A DNA stretch of 64,000 nt from Diphasiastrum complanatum (GCA_029204225.1 CM055097.1:35030804-35094803); one strand, 5' to 3'. Shown: positions 49,953 to 62,621, numbered from the stretch's first letter. The notes: generated by a model from the letters alone, not told the origin. Made by a program: numbers and translations.

Positions 49953-50225
49953 TCAGACTGAGCAATGCACAAAATTTGTTGTGTGCATTAACACGAGTGC
50001 TTTCGTGAAGATGTCTACAACCATGTCTTGCGCTCTGCAGTACGTTAAGCTCACCTCTTTGTCGAAAACCTTGCCCCTGATGTAGTGATATATGATCTCA
50101 ATGTGCTTACTCCTAGAATGAAATCTAGGGTTGGCCGATAAGGCAATAGCACTTTGGTTATCACAAAACAAAAACATGCATGAAACTCTACAAACTTTTT
50201 GCAAGTGTGCTAGTTCTAACTAGAA
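49953..50225 (-). pseudogene. Copia RNase H C-terminus, second lineage
   Basis: Minus strand: FLFCDNQSAIALSANPRFH, SRSKHIEIIYHYIRGKVFDK and DIFTKAL, the end of a copia RNase H domain, close to the polypurine tract and LTR at 49916. It duplicates the region already present in the neighbouring element (CDSISAQALANNPIFH near 50300), so two different elements are joined at about 50225. The join contains a ~50-bp block also found at 61617-61671. Confidence 0.65.
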
Positions 50226-50239
50226 ATGCCAAGTAGATT

Positions 50240-52196
50240 TCCCCTCCAATGAGCTTCTCTCTCACGAAGTGATGTGCAACTTCTATATGCTTGCTCCTGC
50301 ATGGAATATTGGGTTGTTGGCAAGGGCTTGGGCTGAAATGCTGTCACACATGATCATAGGTAGATCCATGATTATCTTTAGCTCCACTAGCAACCTCTTG
50401 ATCCAAAGCACTTCCTTTGTTGTTGTAGTGAGCACATTGTACTCAGCTTCACATGATGAGAGTGATACAGTATCTTGCTTTTTGGAAAGCCAAGATATCA
50501 AGTTTTCTCCAAGATATATGACATAAGCACTTGTAGATTTTTTATCTGCTCTATCACTTGCAAAATCCGGTTCAAAATAACCAACAATAGAAAGATCTTC
50601 ACTTTTATACAATAAACCATAATTAAAAGTTGAAGATATATATCTAAGCACTCTCTTGGCCATTTTCCAATAATAAATAATAGGATTTTGCATAGCCTGG
50701 CTCAACTTATGAACACTAAAGCTTATGTCAGGTCTAGTTATTGTGAGCCAAATTAAGGAGCCTATAAGAATCCTAAAAAGTGTGATGTCCACGAAGGATC
50801 TTTCATCACCTTTGTTAGGGTCTTTTACATTTGCTCCACAGGAGTTTTTATACTCTTACAATATAACATATTGAACTTTTTTAACATTGAAAGAGCATAC
50901 TTGGATTGACATACAAAAGCCTTATCTTTAAGAAAGTCAATCTCTAATCCTAGAATGTAGTGAATTTTTCCAAGATCTTGCATCTTGAAAGTGCAATCTT
51001 GGTTTCCTCAACTAACTTGATACAACTTCTTGTTAGAATGGTATCATCAACATAAATAAGAAGGATGACAATATCTTTATCAAAAAATTTCACATATAAG
51101 GAAGGATCATAGTTACTAAGATTAAATCCTGGTGACTCAAGAAAGGTGTTAAGTCGAGAATACCATGACCTTGGAGCATGCTTTAGTCCATATAAACTTT
51201 TGAAGAGCAAGCAAACTTTGTCTTTGTCATGGATGAACCCAATAGGCTGATCCATATAAATCTCTTCTTCTAAATATCCATTTAGAAATGCATTAGAGAC
51301 ATCTAGTTGAAGAACTTGCCAATTGAAAAAACAAGCAACATAAATTATGATTCTAATTGACACCATCTTTGCAACTGGAGCAAAAGTATCCTCATAATCA
51401 AGTCCATAAACTTGAGCAAACCATTAGCACAAAGTCTAGCCTTGTACTTGTTGATTGTGCCATCTTGATTAAACTTGACTCAAAAAACCCACTTGCAACC
51501 AATGGTGTGCTTGTTGGATGGAAGATCCACAAGCTCCCATGTCTTATTGGCCATCAAAGCATCATATTCCTCCTTCATGGCAAGGTACCATTCCTTCAAG
51601 TTGAGTGCATCATATACATCCTTTGGCTCCTCATGAGAAATAAAATAAGCACAATTAGTGGAGTTGATTTCCACTTGCTTGTCTCTATCGTCATAAATAA
51701 GCCTCCTAGGCTCGAATCTTTCTCTTTGAGATCTCCTTGGTGAAAAGATTTGAGGTGACTCCTCCTCGATTCTCGGCCAAATATCTCCATGATAGTCTTC
51801 AAGGGTGATGATTGGAGTATCTTTGTGAGAATCTTTGAACTCGGCCTCCTCAAGAATGTATTTTTGATCCTCATGGAATATAACATCCCTACTCTCAATT
51901 GTAGTTGAGGTAGATGGAACATAGATTCTGTAAGCTTTTATGTTGGATGCATATCCAACCATGATCCCTTTAATAGAGTTAGGATCATCTCTTTTCCTTG
52001 TTTCCAAGGGCACATGAACAAAGCAAGCACAACCAGAAACTCTAAGGTGATCTACCTTAGGTTTCTTCTTAAACAAGACTTCAAAAGGTGATTTTCCAGC
52101 AAGTGCATTGTGAGATAATCTATTACACAAATAGTTTGCACAATTTATAGCTTCGTCCCAATATTCAATAGGCAAAGAAGCTTCGATTCGAATTGC
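50240..52196 (-). pseudogene. Old copia: integrase C-terminus, RT, RNase H
   Basis: Minus strand. 52175-51480 has [57 protein letters not shown] and the RT entry LKEWYLAMKEEYDALMANK. After a stop, 51366-50950 has QLDVSNAFLNGYLEEEIYMD, LYGLKHAPRSWYSRL and IYVDDTILTR with YVDD kept. 50792-50283 has DITLFRILIGSLIWLTITRP, VLRYISSTFNYGL and SSCEAEYNVLTTTTKEVLW. A frameshift near 50285 splits the SKHIEVAHHF motif. Stops and at least three shifts make it inactive. The same lineage as the intact element at 18650, clearly older. Confidence 0.8.
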
Positions 52197-53250
52197 TTAA
52201 GCACATTCACATAAAGATCTGTTTTTCCTCTCAACAACTCCATTTTGAGATGGAGAATAAGCACAAGAAAACTCTCTCTTTATTCCTTCACCCTCACAGT
52301 ATTCATAAAACTTGTTGGAGATGTATTCACCTCCTCCATCACATCTTAAAGCTTTAACTTTGAAAGAAAACTGTTTCTCAACATAAGTTTTGAAGATTAA
52401 GAAGTGATAAAAAACCATAGCCTTTGAAAAGAGTAGATACAACCAAGTATATCTAGTAAAGTCATCAATAAAGGTGACAAAACATGTTGCACCACAATAC
52501 TTTTAGAAGAAGAAAAATGTACATCCGAGTGTATAAGCTCCAAAGGATGAGTAGTCTTTATAAAAGACTTCTGATATGGCTTTCTATGTGATTTTGCAAT
52601 AGCACAAGCCTCACAAGGCTTGAAATCTTTGGAGAGAGGTTTTGGAAGACCAATTGCCTTCACTTTCTTGACCATAGAAGACTTCTATGCCACAACTCCT
52701 CCTTAGATAACAAAGCAACTTCACAAAGGTTTGCATTCTCATAAGAATTCAACTTAAAAATTCCACCACATCTAGATCCATCAGCTAGGATCTCATCATT
52801 TTTCTTGATAAAGCAAGTATTGGAGTTGAATTTTACATCACAACCGTTATCAAGCAACTTTCCCACACTAATCAAGTTCTTTGTAAGTTTTGGAATGAAA
52901 AGAACATTAGAAAGTGCAAGAACTTTTTGAAGAAGCAAGTTTCAATGGAATGTTGCCAATTCCTTCTATAGAGCACTCATGATCATTAGTAGTGTAAATA
53001 GATCTCTTAAGTCCTTTGTAAGGTACAATTGAGTCAAAAGACTTCTTTGAACAGCGCATATGTGAAGAAGCTCCACTATCTATGTACCAAGCTCCATCTT
53101 TCTTGAAAGGTGATGAAGAAAAACTGGACACCATGAGTGATCCTTCTCCATCACTTACAACTGAATCTTCTTCAATATCTTTGGAGAGATTAGCTTGCTT
53201 GAGTTGGTTTTTCTTCTTAAAGAAATTAGAGGCATAGTGCCCCTTCTTGC
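52197..53250 (-). pseudogene. Old copia: zinc-knuckle half, protease, integrase core
   Basis: Minus strand from 53250 (KKGHYASNF, second half of the gag knuckle) to AWYIDSGASSHMRCSKK (protease, about 53050-53095). Then come VLFIPKLTKNLISVGKLLDN (52850-52910) and KPCEACAIAKSHRKPYQ (52570-52620). Next are LIHSDVHFSSS and the core KALRCDGGGEYISNKFYEY, with SQNGVVERKNRSLCECA at 52197-52250. The D-G-G-G-E and E residues of the integrase are visible. Frames change near 52930, 52670 and 52440. The right edge is the insertion point of the young plus-strand copia; the missing upstream gag continues at 59411. Confidence 0.8.
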
Positions 53251-53932
53251 TGTTAAAAATTCACAATTCTAGCTTGACTAGTTTTGGTCATATGACTTGT
53301 AAATAGTTAGATGGTCATGATGTGGCTTGTCACACGTGCCAAATAGCATAGGATTCCATTCATAAGGATGTTCTCAAGTAGACCTAAGTGTTAGAACCTT
53401 TGGAATGAGTCCAAATTATGCTTAGATACAAGGGAGAAAAAATAGGAGCTATTTTTGGTAATTTTTGCATTGTTGAGGGATCTCCAAGATTCCAACCCTA
53501 ACTTGGTAGGGATGAAAGATCCACCAAAATTAGCATTAGGGATAGGTTTAGGGCTACTCATACCTGCCCAAAACCGTGATGGATCATGTATATATAGGTG
53601 ATGATATCTCACCAAAATTAATCAAGCAATTTCATGATTTTTCTCTCATAATGGTACAATTGCTCTTTATGTTCATAATTGTTTGAGTACTTGTGATTAC
53701 TAATGATTATAGGATTGAATGTAGGTCTGGTGTACAGTACTCAGACTGTGGAAGGCCGTACTTTCACACGTGTGAAGCCTTCTTCAAGGATTTGGGCCAT
53801 TTAGTGAGGTTCAAGCATAGATTTTTTATGGATTTTGATGGTTCAACTTGTGCTAATCTTATGAAATCATAATCTATTGTTTCCCTCATCATTTCAAGTG
53901 TTTTAGGATCCTTATTTGCTGTAATTTTTACA
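53251..53932 (+). repeat. 5' LTR of the nested copia
   Basis: 682 bp, TGTTAAAAATTC...TTTTTACA, followed at once by TGGTATCAGAGCC. It contains GTGTACAGTACTC and CACACGTGTGAAGCC around 53730-53780. Confidence 0.92.
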
Positions 53933-53945
53933 TGGTATCAGAGCC
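53933..53945 (+). other. Primer-binding site of the nested copia
   Basis: TGGTATCAGAGCC abutting the LTR; initiator-Met type. Confidence 0.92.
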
Positions 53946-54743
53946 TAAAGGCTGAAATGAGCTAAATCCTTGGTTTTCATTCAATTTGATCACAATTTTT
54001 GATCTAAATCTTGTGTAGATTGGATCTTAGCATCTAGTATTGATTCTAGAACTCAAAGTGAGTCAAATACATTGGAGATTGGTGTTGTGTGACTTCATTT
54101 GCAGGTGTTTAGGTGTCTAAAACCAGAGGCAAAGTTGAATTCAATTCACATTACCAAGATAGCAAGTTTTGCTTGCTCCAAGCATTGATTTCTAAGCGAG
54201 TTTTGGAGGTAACTTCATAGAGGAGGCTTTCTAGCATTCAAGGAGAGGGAAGATCAGAGTTTTGGGGACTCTTCAAGGCTGTTCTAAGGTGTAGTAGACA
54301 CCTCCTAAAGTGATTTAGGTTCAGTCCAACCATTGCTTGACTTATGCACCAAATTAGATCAAATTTTTATCAATTTTGATCATTTTTTGCTTTTGATTGG
54401 ATAGTAGATTGTGTTGCATCCTCATTAAGTTCCATTTAGATCTTTTACAAGTGATTTTGGAAGTATATTAGGTTGCTGAAATTCACTCTTGATCAGATCA
54501 TTTGGAAGCTTTAATGTTCTTTATAGAAAGAGGGGCAATTCTACTAGTATTGTCTACTTCAATCAAGCAAGTGCATTGTTTCTGGTATTCTATGATTTGA
54601 TTTTGTTAGAGATCATTCTTAGATCTTTATAGGAAGTCTATTACTGATCTTTTCAGGTCCCTAATAAGTGGGATAAGGTAGACCTTCAATCAAATCAATA
54701 GAAGTAACCTTCATTTGTGTCAAGTCCTTGATTAGGAGACTAG
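53946..54743 (+). other. Leader of the nested copia
   Basis: About 800 bp of A+T-rich untranslated sequence between primer site and gag start. No coding. Confidence 0.7.
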
Positions 54744-57700
54744 ATGGCATCTATAAATGCATATCTTTTGGATACTAATGAAAGGCTCAACAAAACTAAC
54801 TATTCCATATGGAAAGTTAGAATGGAATCTATCATGATCATGCAAGATCTTATGGAAATTGTAAATGGTAAGGAGGGTGAACCTATTCATCCTCAAGAAA
54901 AAGCCAAATACATCAAGAGGTGCAATGTTGCACTACATTGCATAAAAATGAATGTTGCAAATGAACTCTTAAGAGAGGTAGGAGATTGCACTTCAGCTCA
55001 AGATGCTTGGGAGACTTTGCAAAAGGTCTATGTATCCAAGAACCAAACTAGAATGTTAGCTTTGAAGAATCAAATCTATAGAAGCTATCAAAAGAAAGGA
55101 GAGAGTGCACATACTTTTGTCCTAAGAGTAAAGGAATTGAACAAAGAGCTAGCCTTTATAGGTGACCCTATCAAGGATGAAGAGCTTGTTCAACTCATAT
55201 TGAATGGACTAAGCTTTGAGTTTGACAATTTGGTTCAGGGATATGCAATTATGGGTAAGCTACCCATACTTGAAGAACTCCAAGGCACACTCATGGCCGA
55301 GGAATCAAGAAGGAGCCAAATGCAAGAGAGGATGGATAGGCTTTCCATCCAAGGTGGAGATGACCAAGCTCTCTTCACCAAAGGCAAAGGAAAGTCCAAA
55401 GGCAAAGGATCAACATTCAAGAAGTCTACAAAGCTTGAGGATCAAGAAGGACCCCCAAAGGCATCTCCATCAACCACCAAAGTCAAGAAGGACAAATCAA
55501 AGGTGAAGTGCTACTATTGTAGCAAGATGGGGCATTATGCCTCGGAATGCTTCAAGAGGAAGCAAGATCAAAGCCAAGCCAACATGAGCAAAGAGGAGGA
55601 GGAGGAGAGTTCACATGAGGACTCTCTCATGATGTCCATATTTTCTTCAACAAGCTTCAAAGGAGAAGATCCTTGGTGGATTGACTCGGGTGCTAGTTCA
55701 CACATGACTAGTAAAAGGGAGTTTTTCTCTTCTCTCTTATCTTATGATGGACCTATAAAGTCTATCTATACAGCAAATGATGAAGCTTGTAAGATTGAAG
55801 GAGTTGGTAGCATTCCCCTTTGCTTAGGATCTTCCAAAAAGATCAACATAGAAGGTGTTTTGTACATTCCTACAATAACAAAGAATCTACTAAGTGTTGG
55901 CCAAATGGTAGACAATGGTTTCAATGTTGACTTTGCTTCAAATGAATGTTTCATCAAGAAGAAGGGTAAGATAGTGGCTAAGGGCAATAGACTTGGCAAA
56001 CTTTATAAGCTGGATGCATTTGTGGATACTAATGTTGTCATGTTGGCCGAGAAGAGCAAGATATCTACCTTTACTTTATGGCACAAAAGACTTGGACATG
56101 TCAACTCGGGTTCCATGGAGGCTATGATCAAGGAGGAGTATGCTTTAGGCCTACCAAGGTCTATTGGGAAGGAAGACAAGGTTTGTGAAGCTTGTGCCTT
56201 ATCCAAGGCACATAAGAAGGTGTTTCCTAACTCCATCACAAAGTCATCTCATCCTCTTGAACTCATACACTCGGATGTGCACATTGCTAGCACCAAATCT
56301 AATGGAGGTTCATCCATGTTTTTAACCTTCATTGATGACTACTCAAGATATTGTTGGGTGTTCTTACTTTCCTTCAAGTCTCAAGTATTTGATACTTTTG
56401 TAAAGTTCAAGTTGTTTGTGGAAAAGCATCATAATCATAGCATCAAGATTCTTAGAAGTGACAATGGTGGAGAATTTGTCTCCAATGAGTTCAAGGCCTT
56501 TTGAGGAGGAAGAGATCAAGAAAGAGACTTCTTGTCCTTACACTCCTCAACAAAATGGAGTTGCTGAAAGAAGGAATAGAACATTATGTGAATGTTCTAA
56601 GGCTTTAAGATTAGATGCTTGTTTGCCCAAATCCTTTTGGGGTGAGTCTCTTGTATGTGCAAACTACTTGATGAATAGGGTGTCTTGCAAAGCAATTGAA
56701 GGCAAAACTCCTTATGAGATGTTGTATGGAAAGAAACCCAATCTTAATCACTTGAAAGTTTTTGGGTGTATATGTTATGTGCATGTGCCATTGGAAACAA
56801 GAACCAAGGAGGATCCATCTTCCACAAGAGGGATCATGCTTGGATATGCAAGCTCAAGCAAGGGCTACAAAGTCTATCTCCCATCCTTGAACAAATTTGT
56901 TGTTTCAAGGGATGTCATCTTTGATGAACATCATATGCATATGCTTGAAGGAGGCTCAAGTGCTCCAACAATCAAGAAGAAGATGGCCGAGGAGCAAGAT
57001 CTTGGTTTTGAGGAGGAGCTCATGGAGGAGCAAGCACCAAACCCACCTATCACACCAAGGAGATCTTCAAGGGCAAAAGTGGAGCCATCAAGGCTCACAT
57101 ATCAAGGCAAAGGACAGAAAGTTGAGGGTATCTCATCCACTTCTTATGCTTTATCTAGTTTTGAAGAACCGTCTAATGTTGAAGATGCATTGAACTCCAA
57201 AGAATGGTATAAAGCTATGTTGGATGAGTATGATGCCTTGATTGAGAATGAAACTTGGTTGCTTGTTGAGAGACCTCAAAGAAATGTAATAGGATGCAAG
57301 TGGGTCTTCAAGCTTAAGTTGAATGCAAATGGGAGTGTTAACAAACATAAAGCAAGATTAGTTCAAAAGGTTATGCTCAAGAGAGAGGGATAGACTATGA
57401 GGAAAATTTTGCACCCGTGGCCAAGATGGTCACAATAAGACTAATCATTGCACTTGCATCACATTTTGGATGCATTCTATGTCAAATGGATGTCTCTAAT
57501 GCTTTCTTGAATGGTTTTTTGGAAGAAGATATCTATATGGAGCAGCCACAAGGGTTCATCAAGCATGGAATGGAGAACAAAGTATGCCATCTCCAAAGAA
57601 GCATCTATGGCTTGAAGCAAGCCTCGAGATCTTGGAATTCAAGACTACATTGCTATCTTATTTCACTTTCTTTTGTTCAAAGTGAATATGATCCTACTCT

Positions 57701-58709
57701 TTACATTAAGTTTGATGATGTTGGTATTGTACTTTTACTCATTTATGTAGATGACATCATCATTAGTGGAAATAGTGTTGATGGTATTGAAAAAATCAAG
57801 ATAGATCTATCCTTAGAGTTCAAGATGGTAGATCTAGGATGTCTTCACTTCATCTTAGGCATAGAAGTACTTAGAGAGTCTGATTTTATCTTTATAAGTC
57901 AAGTAAACTATGCTCAAAGTCTTTTGAAGAAGTTTAAGATGGAAGTATGCAAAAGTGTTGACACACCAATGGAGCAAGATGTAAAAGTGCCAAATGAAGA
58001 TGATGAAAGATCCTTCATGGACATCACTTTGTTTAGGCAACTTATAGGTTCCTTAATGTGGATCACTACAACTAGACCAGATCTTAGCTTTAGTGTATGT
58101 AGGTTGAGCCAATCCATGCAAAAGCCATTGAATATCCATTGGAAAAAGGCTAAGAGAATTCTAAGATACATCTCGGGTACATTGGATTTTGGGATTCTAT
58201 ATAGAGGAGATGTGATTAACCTTCATGCATTTAGTGATTCAGATTTTGTAGGGGACAAGAGGGATAGGAAATCAACAAGTGCCTATTCAACTTTCATAGG
58301 AGAAGGTGTGGTTTCATGGCTTTCAAAAAAGCAAGAAACTATATCTCTATCTTCAACCGAGGCCGAGTACAAAGCTTTGACAACCACTACAAAGGAGGTA
58401 CTTTGGATCAAGAGATTAGTGGTGGAACTAAAGATCATGGATTCAGAGGAGGCACCAATCATCTACAATGACAATATATCAGCCCAACACCTTGCATCTA
58501 ACCCAATCTTCCATGCAAGATCTAAGCACATTGAGATATGCCATCACTTTGTGAGAGAAATGGTGCAAGCCAAGGAGATTGCTTTGGAGCATGTTCCAAG
58601 CAATGAATGTGTAGCTGATCTACTTACTAAACCACTTCAAAAGACACCTTTTATGAAGTTCAGATCATCACTTGGAGTGATTAGTAAAGCAATGATTGAA
58701 CCAAGCTAG
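54744..58709 (+). pseudogene. Copia gag-pol with two frameshifts
   Basis: Frame 1 (54744-56504): gag from MASINAYLLDTNERLNKTNY, zinc knuckle CYYCSKMGHYASEC (about 55508-55549), protease WWIDSGASSHMTS (about 55675-55713), LWHKRLGHVN, HSDVHIAST, FIDDYSRYCWVF and [11 protein letters not shown]. Frame 2 (from about 56505): [33 protein letters not shown], linker, RT entry, to about 57370. Frame 3: MDVSNAFLNGFLEEDIYME, YGLKQASRSW, LIYVDDIIISG, RNase H SDSDFVGDK, SSTEAEYKAL and NDNISAQ, to the stop at 58709. Each frame change fits loss of one base: one near 56504, just after the SDNGGEF motif, and one near 57365 in RT. All DDE, YVDD and RNase H acidic residues I can check are present, so the damage is slight and recent. 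Sister of the intact element at 18650. Confidence 0.9.
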
Positions 58710-58723
58710 ATAGTGAGGAGGAG

Positions 58724-59405
58724 TGTTAAAAATTCACAATTCTAGCTTGACTAGTTTTGGTCATATGACTTGTAACTAGCTAGATGGTCATGATGTGGCT
58801 TGTCACACGTGCCAAATAGCATAGGATTCCATTCATAAGGATGTTCTCAAGTAGACCTAAGTGTTAGAACCTTTGGAATGAGTCCAAATTATGCTTAGAT
58901 ACAAGGGAGAAAAAATAGGAGCTATTTTTGGTAATTTTTGCATTGTTGAGGGATCTCCAAGATTCCAACCCTAACTTGGTAGGGATGAAAGTTCCACCAA
59001 AATTAGCATTAGGGATAGGTTTAGGGCTACTCATACCTGCCCAAAACCGTGATGGATCATGTATATATAGGTGATGATATCTCACCAAAATTAATCAAGC
59101 AATTTCATGATTTTTCTCTCATAATGGTGCAATTGCTCTCTATGTTCATAATTGTTTGAGTACTTGTGATTACTAATGATTATAGGATTGAATGTAGGTC
59201 TGGTGTACAGTACTCAGACTGTGGGAGGCCGTACTTTCACACGTGTGAAGCCTTCTTCAAGGATTTGGGCCATTTAGTGAGGTTCAAGCATAGATTTTTG
59301 ATGGATTTTGATGGTTCAACTTGTGCTAATCTTATGAAATCATAATCTATTGTTTCCCTCATCATTTCAATTGTTTTAGGATCCTTATTTTCTGTAATTT
59401 TTACT
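58724..59405 (+). repeat. 3' LTR of the nested copia
   Basis: 682 bp. It ends TTTTTACT rather than CA, a change from the 5' copy. CTTGC follows. Confidence 0.92.
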
Positions 59406-59410
59406 CTTGC

Positions 59411-60186
59411 CATAGAAGTTTTTTCTTCTTGGTCTTAAAAGTAGAAGGATGAGATGAATCATCCTCTTCACCATCTTTGTCTCGATCTTTGGCTTTGTCT
59501 TTGTTGGATGCTTGAGATAACTAGTTCTTAATCCTTCCTTTATGCTTGTCTTTGACAAAGAGGGCTTTGTCACTTCCACCATGCTCGAGTTTGTTCATCC
59601 TGGACAGTTTATAGCTTTGCCTAGATTCTTCAAAAATAAGAATTCCTTGGAGAGTTTCTAGATTAGGCAACTCCTCCTTAATGGCAAAAGACTGAACAAG
59701 ATTATCATAGTCATCTCTCAAGCCATTTAAAATGACTTGAACTAGCTCTTCTTGGTTAATATAAACACCGACACAAGAAAGCTCTCTATGTAAATCTTTA
59801 ACTCTCAGAACATAGTTTGATGCACTCTCTTCACTTCTTTGAAAACTTTGGAAAATCTGATTCCTAAGAGTGAGTATTCTAGAAGTATTCTTTGCTTCAT
59901 AGATGGACTTAAGTGCATCCCAAGCTTCTTTGGTTGTAGTGCAAGATCCTATCTCTCTTAGAATGTTATTAGATACATTCATCTTAATGAAATGTAGAGC
60001 CATTCTAGCTCTCTTCCTATACTTATGAATTTCAGCCTGTGCTTGAGGCTCCTCCTCGACACCAAGCACAATGTCCATAACATCCGGGAGTATCAAAATA
60101 TACTCCATTCTGAACTTCCAAATTGAGTAATTAGAAGTGTTTAGTCTTTCATTTGCTTCTAGAAGATATCCTCCCAGAGGTGACAT
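59411..60186 (-). pseudogene. Old copia: gag N-terminal half
   Basis: Minus strand from Met 60186: MSPLGGYLLEANERLNTSNY, RMALHFIKMNVSNNILREIG, SRILTLRNQIFQSFQRSEES and ELVQVILNGLRDDYDNLVQS. A stop follows near 59521, then a charged stretch (KDKAKDRDKDGEEDD) to NFYGK, whose codons continue at 53250 as KKGHYASNF. The knuckle reads NFYGKKGHYASNF where CFYCGKKGHYASNC would be expected, so its Cys had been lost. It forms one element with 50240-53250. Confidence 0.85.
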
Positions 60187-60895
60187 TTTGATGAAGACTT
60201 CTTAGTTATTGGACTGCAATATGTTTGAGCTTGTTCCAATCAGACTTAAAGTTGCTGCTCTCTTTCACTATAAGTATTTTCAAGGATGTACTACCTTCCT
60301 ATGTGAAACACTTGCAACTATATTTGAGATGGATCTCAAATATTCCACAAGACAAGTTATCTAGATCAGACACACAAAGTGGATTGAGACACTTTGGCTA
60401 GTTTGAATCCTACTTTTGGCACGTGTGAAATGTATCAAAAGAAAACATTATTGACACTCAGAAGGCTCAAGGGGTGTTCAATTACTTAAAACTTAGTCTT
60501 GGTCTTCAGTTTCTTGTGTAGGATGCTCAAAACAATGGATTCAAAACAAAGCAAGATTGAATCAAATCAAAATGCTGTCACTCAAATTTTGGACCTATCC
60601 CTATCCTCTTTAAGAGCTTATAACTCTTGATAGACACATCAGATTGATTTGGTTTTAAGTTCTATGAAAAGTACAAATCATAAGCTTTCCATCAAGCTAT
60701 AAGACCACTATCTTTGGATCTACAAGCAAGGAGATTGATGGGACTGAAAATCTCTGATTTCCACATGTGCGAATTCCAGAATTCCATACTACCACTATTC
60801 AGGTCTGAAAGTTCAGTTCCAATCCGATTTGATCCAAATACACTTCAGAAAAAGGTGAGAAAAAGTGCAAAACTGTCTTTTTGCTTGAATTAGCT
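60187..60895 (-). other. Probable leader of the old copia; no LTR found
   Basis: No coding. GGCACGTGTGAAAT near 60419 and CCACATGTGCGAATT near 60760 resemble the CACACGTGTG motifs of sister elements. A primer site and LTR are expected by about 60.9 kb, but another copia fragment begins there instead. Confidence 0.5.
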
Positions 60896-60939
60896 CTCAA
60901 TTTCTTGTACAATCAGAGATGTTAGCATGCAAAGCTACC

Positions 60940-61195
60940 AGTCTAGCCTCCCTTCGATCAATTGCTCTGTTGGCATTATATTTGATCTTAAAGATCCATT
61001 TGCAATCAATGATATTGCAGCCAATAGGAGCTTCGACTAATGACCATGTCTGATTCTTGATCAGAGAGGAATACTCTCTGTCCATGGCTTCTCTCCAGAG
61101 ATCAGAGTCTGGTTGGCTAAGTGCCTCTTCGACTGTCGTCGGTTCCTACATTAAGAGACAGGCAGACTCGGGTGACAAAATTTCCAGATTTCACA
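60940..61195 (-). pseudogene. Copia RT entry fragment
   Basis: Minus strand: EPTTVEEALSQPDSDLWREA, MDREYSSLIKNQTWSLVEAP and IDCKWIFKIKYNANRAIDRR, then EARLVA. This is the conserved start of copia RT. A stop precedes EPTT. It is continuous in sense with the integrase C-terminal piece at 61935-62300, from which it is separated by a ~690-bp insert. Confidence 0.65.
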
Positions 61196-61212
61196 CGTGT
61201 GGGGAATGCCCA

Positions 61213-61904
61213 CAAGTATGTTGGATCTGATTAAGCTTTGTGATTAGCACAGTAACCTGATTATAGATTGGTTAACATGATCTAGTTCAGAAGATATGGC
61301 TAAATCACAATCTAGCATGCTAAGCATCAGAATATGATAGCAATAAATCAGTAATGAGCAAAAGTACAAGATATCAGTGTATTAGCATTAGCCTCAACAC
61401 GAGTTAGAGAGAGAAAGATAGAGAGATAACAAGCAAAAATTGTGTGGATCCAAAATGGCATGAGATAGCTCAAAGCTTTGGTTCTTCATCACAAAATATG
61501 AGGAGAGCTACACATATTTATGGAGTTTGAGGTAGCTCAAGGTAGAACCACATCCATCCATCATTTAATGACATCTAAAGTGAAAACTAGAGTCTATGTG
61601 ACATTTGTCAATTCTCATGCATGAAACTCTACCAACTTTTTCCAAGTGTGCTAGTTCTAACTAGAAATGTACAAATCATCATGCATGTGTCCATTACACT
61701 TTGTGCATGCCTTGCATGTCACTATGGATCACTTACAATTAATGCATTTGAATTGCCACAAGTTTCTACAAGCATAATTTTGCTAATTCTATGTCTACAA
61801 ACTATATGCAAGTTGTACTCATCATTCTGGATGTGACATATCCATGTAGCTCGAGTTCTATCTAGGCCAAACTTGGCATTTTGCATTTATGAACAACATA
61901 CTTG
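61213..61904. mobile_element. ~690-bp insert with 11-bp inverted ends
   Basis: CAAGTATGTTG (61213-61223) and CAACATACTTG (61894-61904) are perfect inverted repeats. Read as TGTTG...CAACA the interior could be a solo LTR (about 680 bp), but the flanks are AAGTA and TACTT rather than a direct duplication. It interrupts minus-strand copia codons between the integrase tail and RT entry. It has no coding. A ~50-bp block (61617-61671) also occurs at 50178-50232. Confidence 0.4.
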
Positions 61905-61919
61905 CATGGTACAATATTT

Positions 61920-62300
61920 GTAGCAAGCCTAAAGTCAAGATAGATTATTTCTCCATTTCAACATCAGGAGTATACCTTGTGGGTTGTGTGCGCACTCAGC
62001 TTGATCTTCTAGGAGGATTCGACTGATGAACCGCTCCTGAGACTTGTTGTTGGGTAGCAGCAACATCTTCGTCTGATTCGTTGTCTCGAAGTGGGTCGAC
62101 AATACATACGCCTGAGCCAGAAGCTCGGACTTTTGTGTCAATGGTAGGTGATGAAGGTTCTTCTTGAGCAACATCCTTGCCTTTGAGGTTGACGAAATGA
62201 TCCTCGATAAAGACTGTATCCTGGCTATACAAGATTTGTTGGGTATCAAGATCGTACAGCTTGTAAGTGTTATTTGACGAACTATATCCGGTAAAACAAG
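61920..62300 (-). pseudogene. Copia integrase C-terminal and linker fragment
   Basis: Minus strand: CFTGYSSSNNTYKLYDLDTQ, ILYSQDTVFIEDHFVNLKGK, then QEEPSSPTID and HQSNPPRRSS, followed by TQPTRYTPDVEMEK. It is the stretch from the FxGY motif of integrase to just before RT. The upstream gag, protease and integrase core are deleted; about 330 bp further on is a primer-like motif and LTR. Confidence 0.6.
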
Positions 62301-62621
62301 TTTAGAGGACCTGATTCCAGCCTAGATTAATTAGATCTCATGACCCTATGTCAAATCTAATCAATGGCACTCAATCTTGGTAGCTTATCCTAAGATTTCC
62401 ACCAAAAATTACATCAAAAGCTCACAAATTGAGTTTCTTTGGATCAAATGAATACCATGCATTAAATTCAGGTGTAGAGGTGCATGGACAATACAGATTT
62501 GGACCCCTACCAAGTTTGGAATCAAATCTCTCCACCAAAATCAAGATTCTAGCTTGCCCTCTCAATACTAGTTTTTAGCACCAAGACTTGCTAAATTCAA
62601 TGGCTTATGCTCTTGTACTTG

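Larger units (their letters stand above)
53251..59405 (+). mobile_element. Nested Ty1/copia element with TSD CTTGC
   Basis: 6155 bp. 5' LTR 53251-53932, primer site 53933-53945, gag-pol 54744-58709, purine tract GTGAGGAGGAG, 3' LTR 58724-59405. CTTGC precedes the left LTR (53246-53250) and follows the right one (59406-59410). It sits inside the gag zinc-knuckle codons of an older minus-strand copia (parts at 50240-53250 and 59411-60186). LTRs are equal in length, with about ten substitutions by eye (~1.5 percent). Two single-base deletions break gag-pol. Confidence 0.93.
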
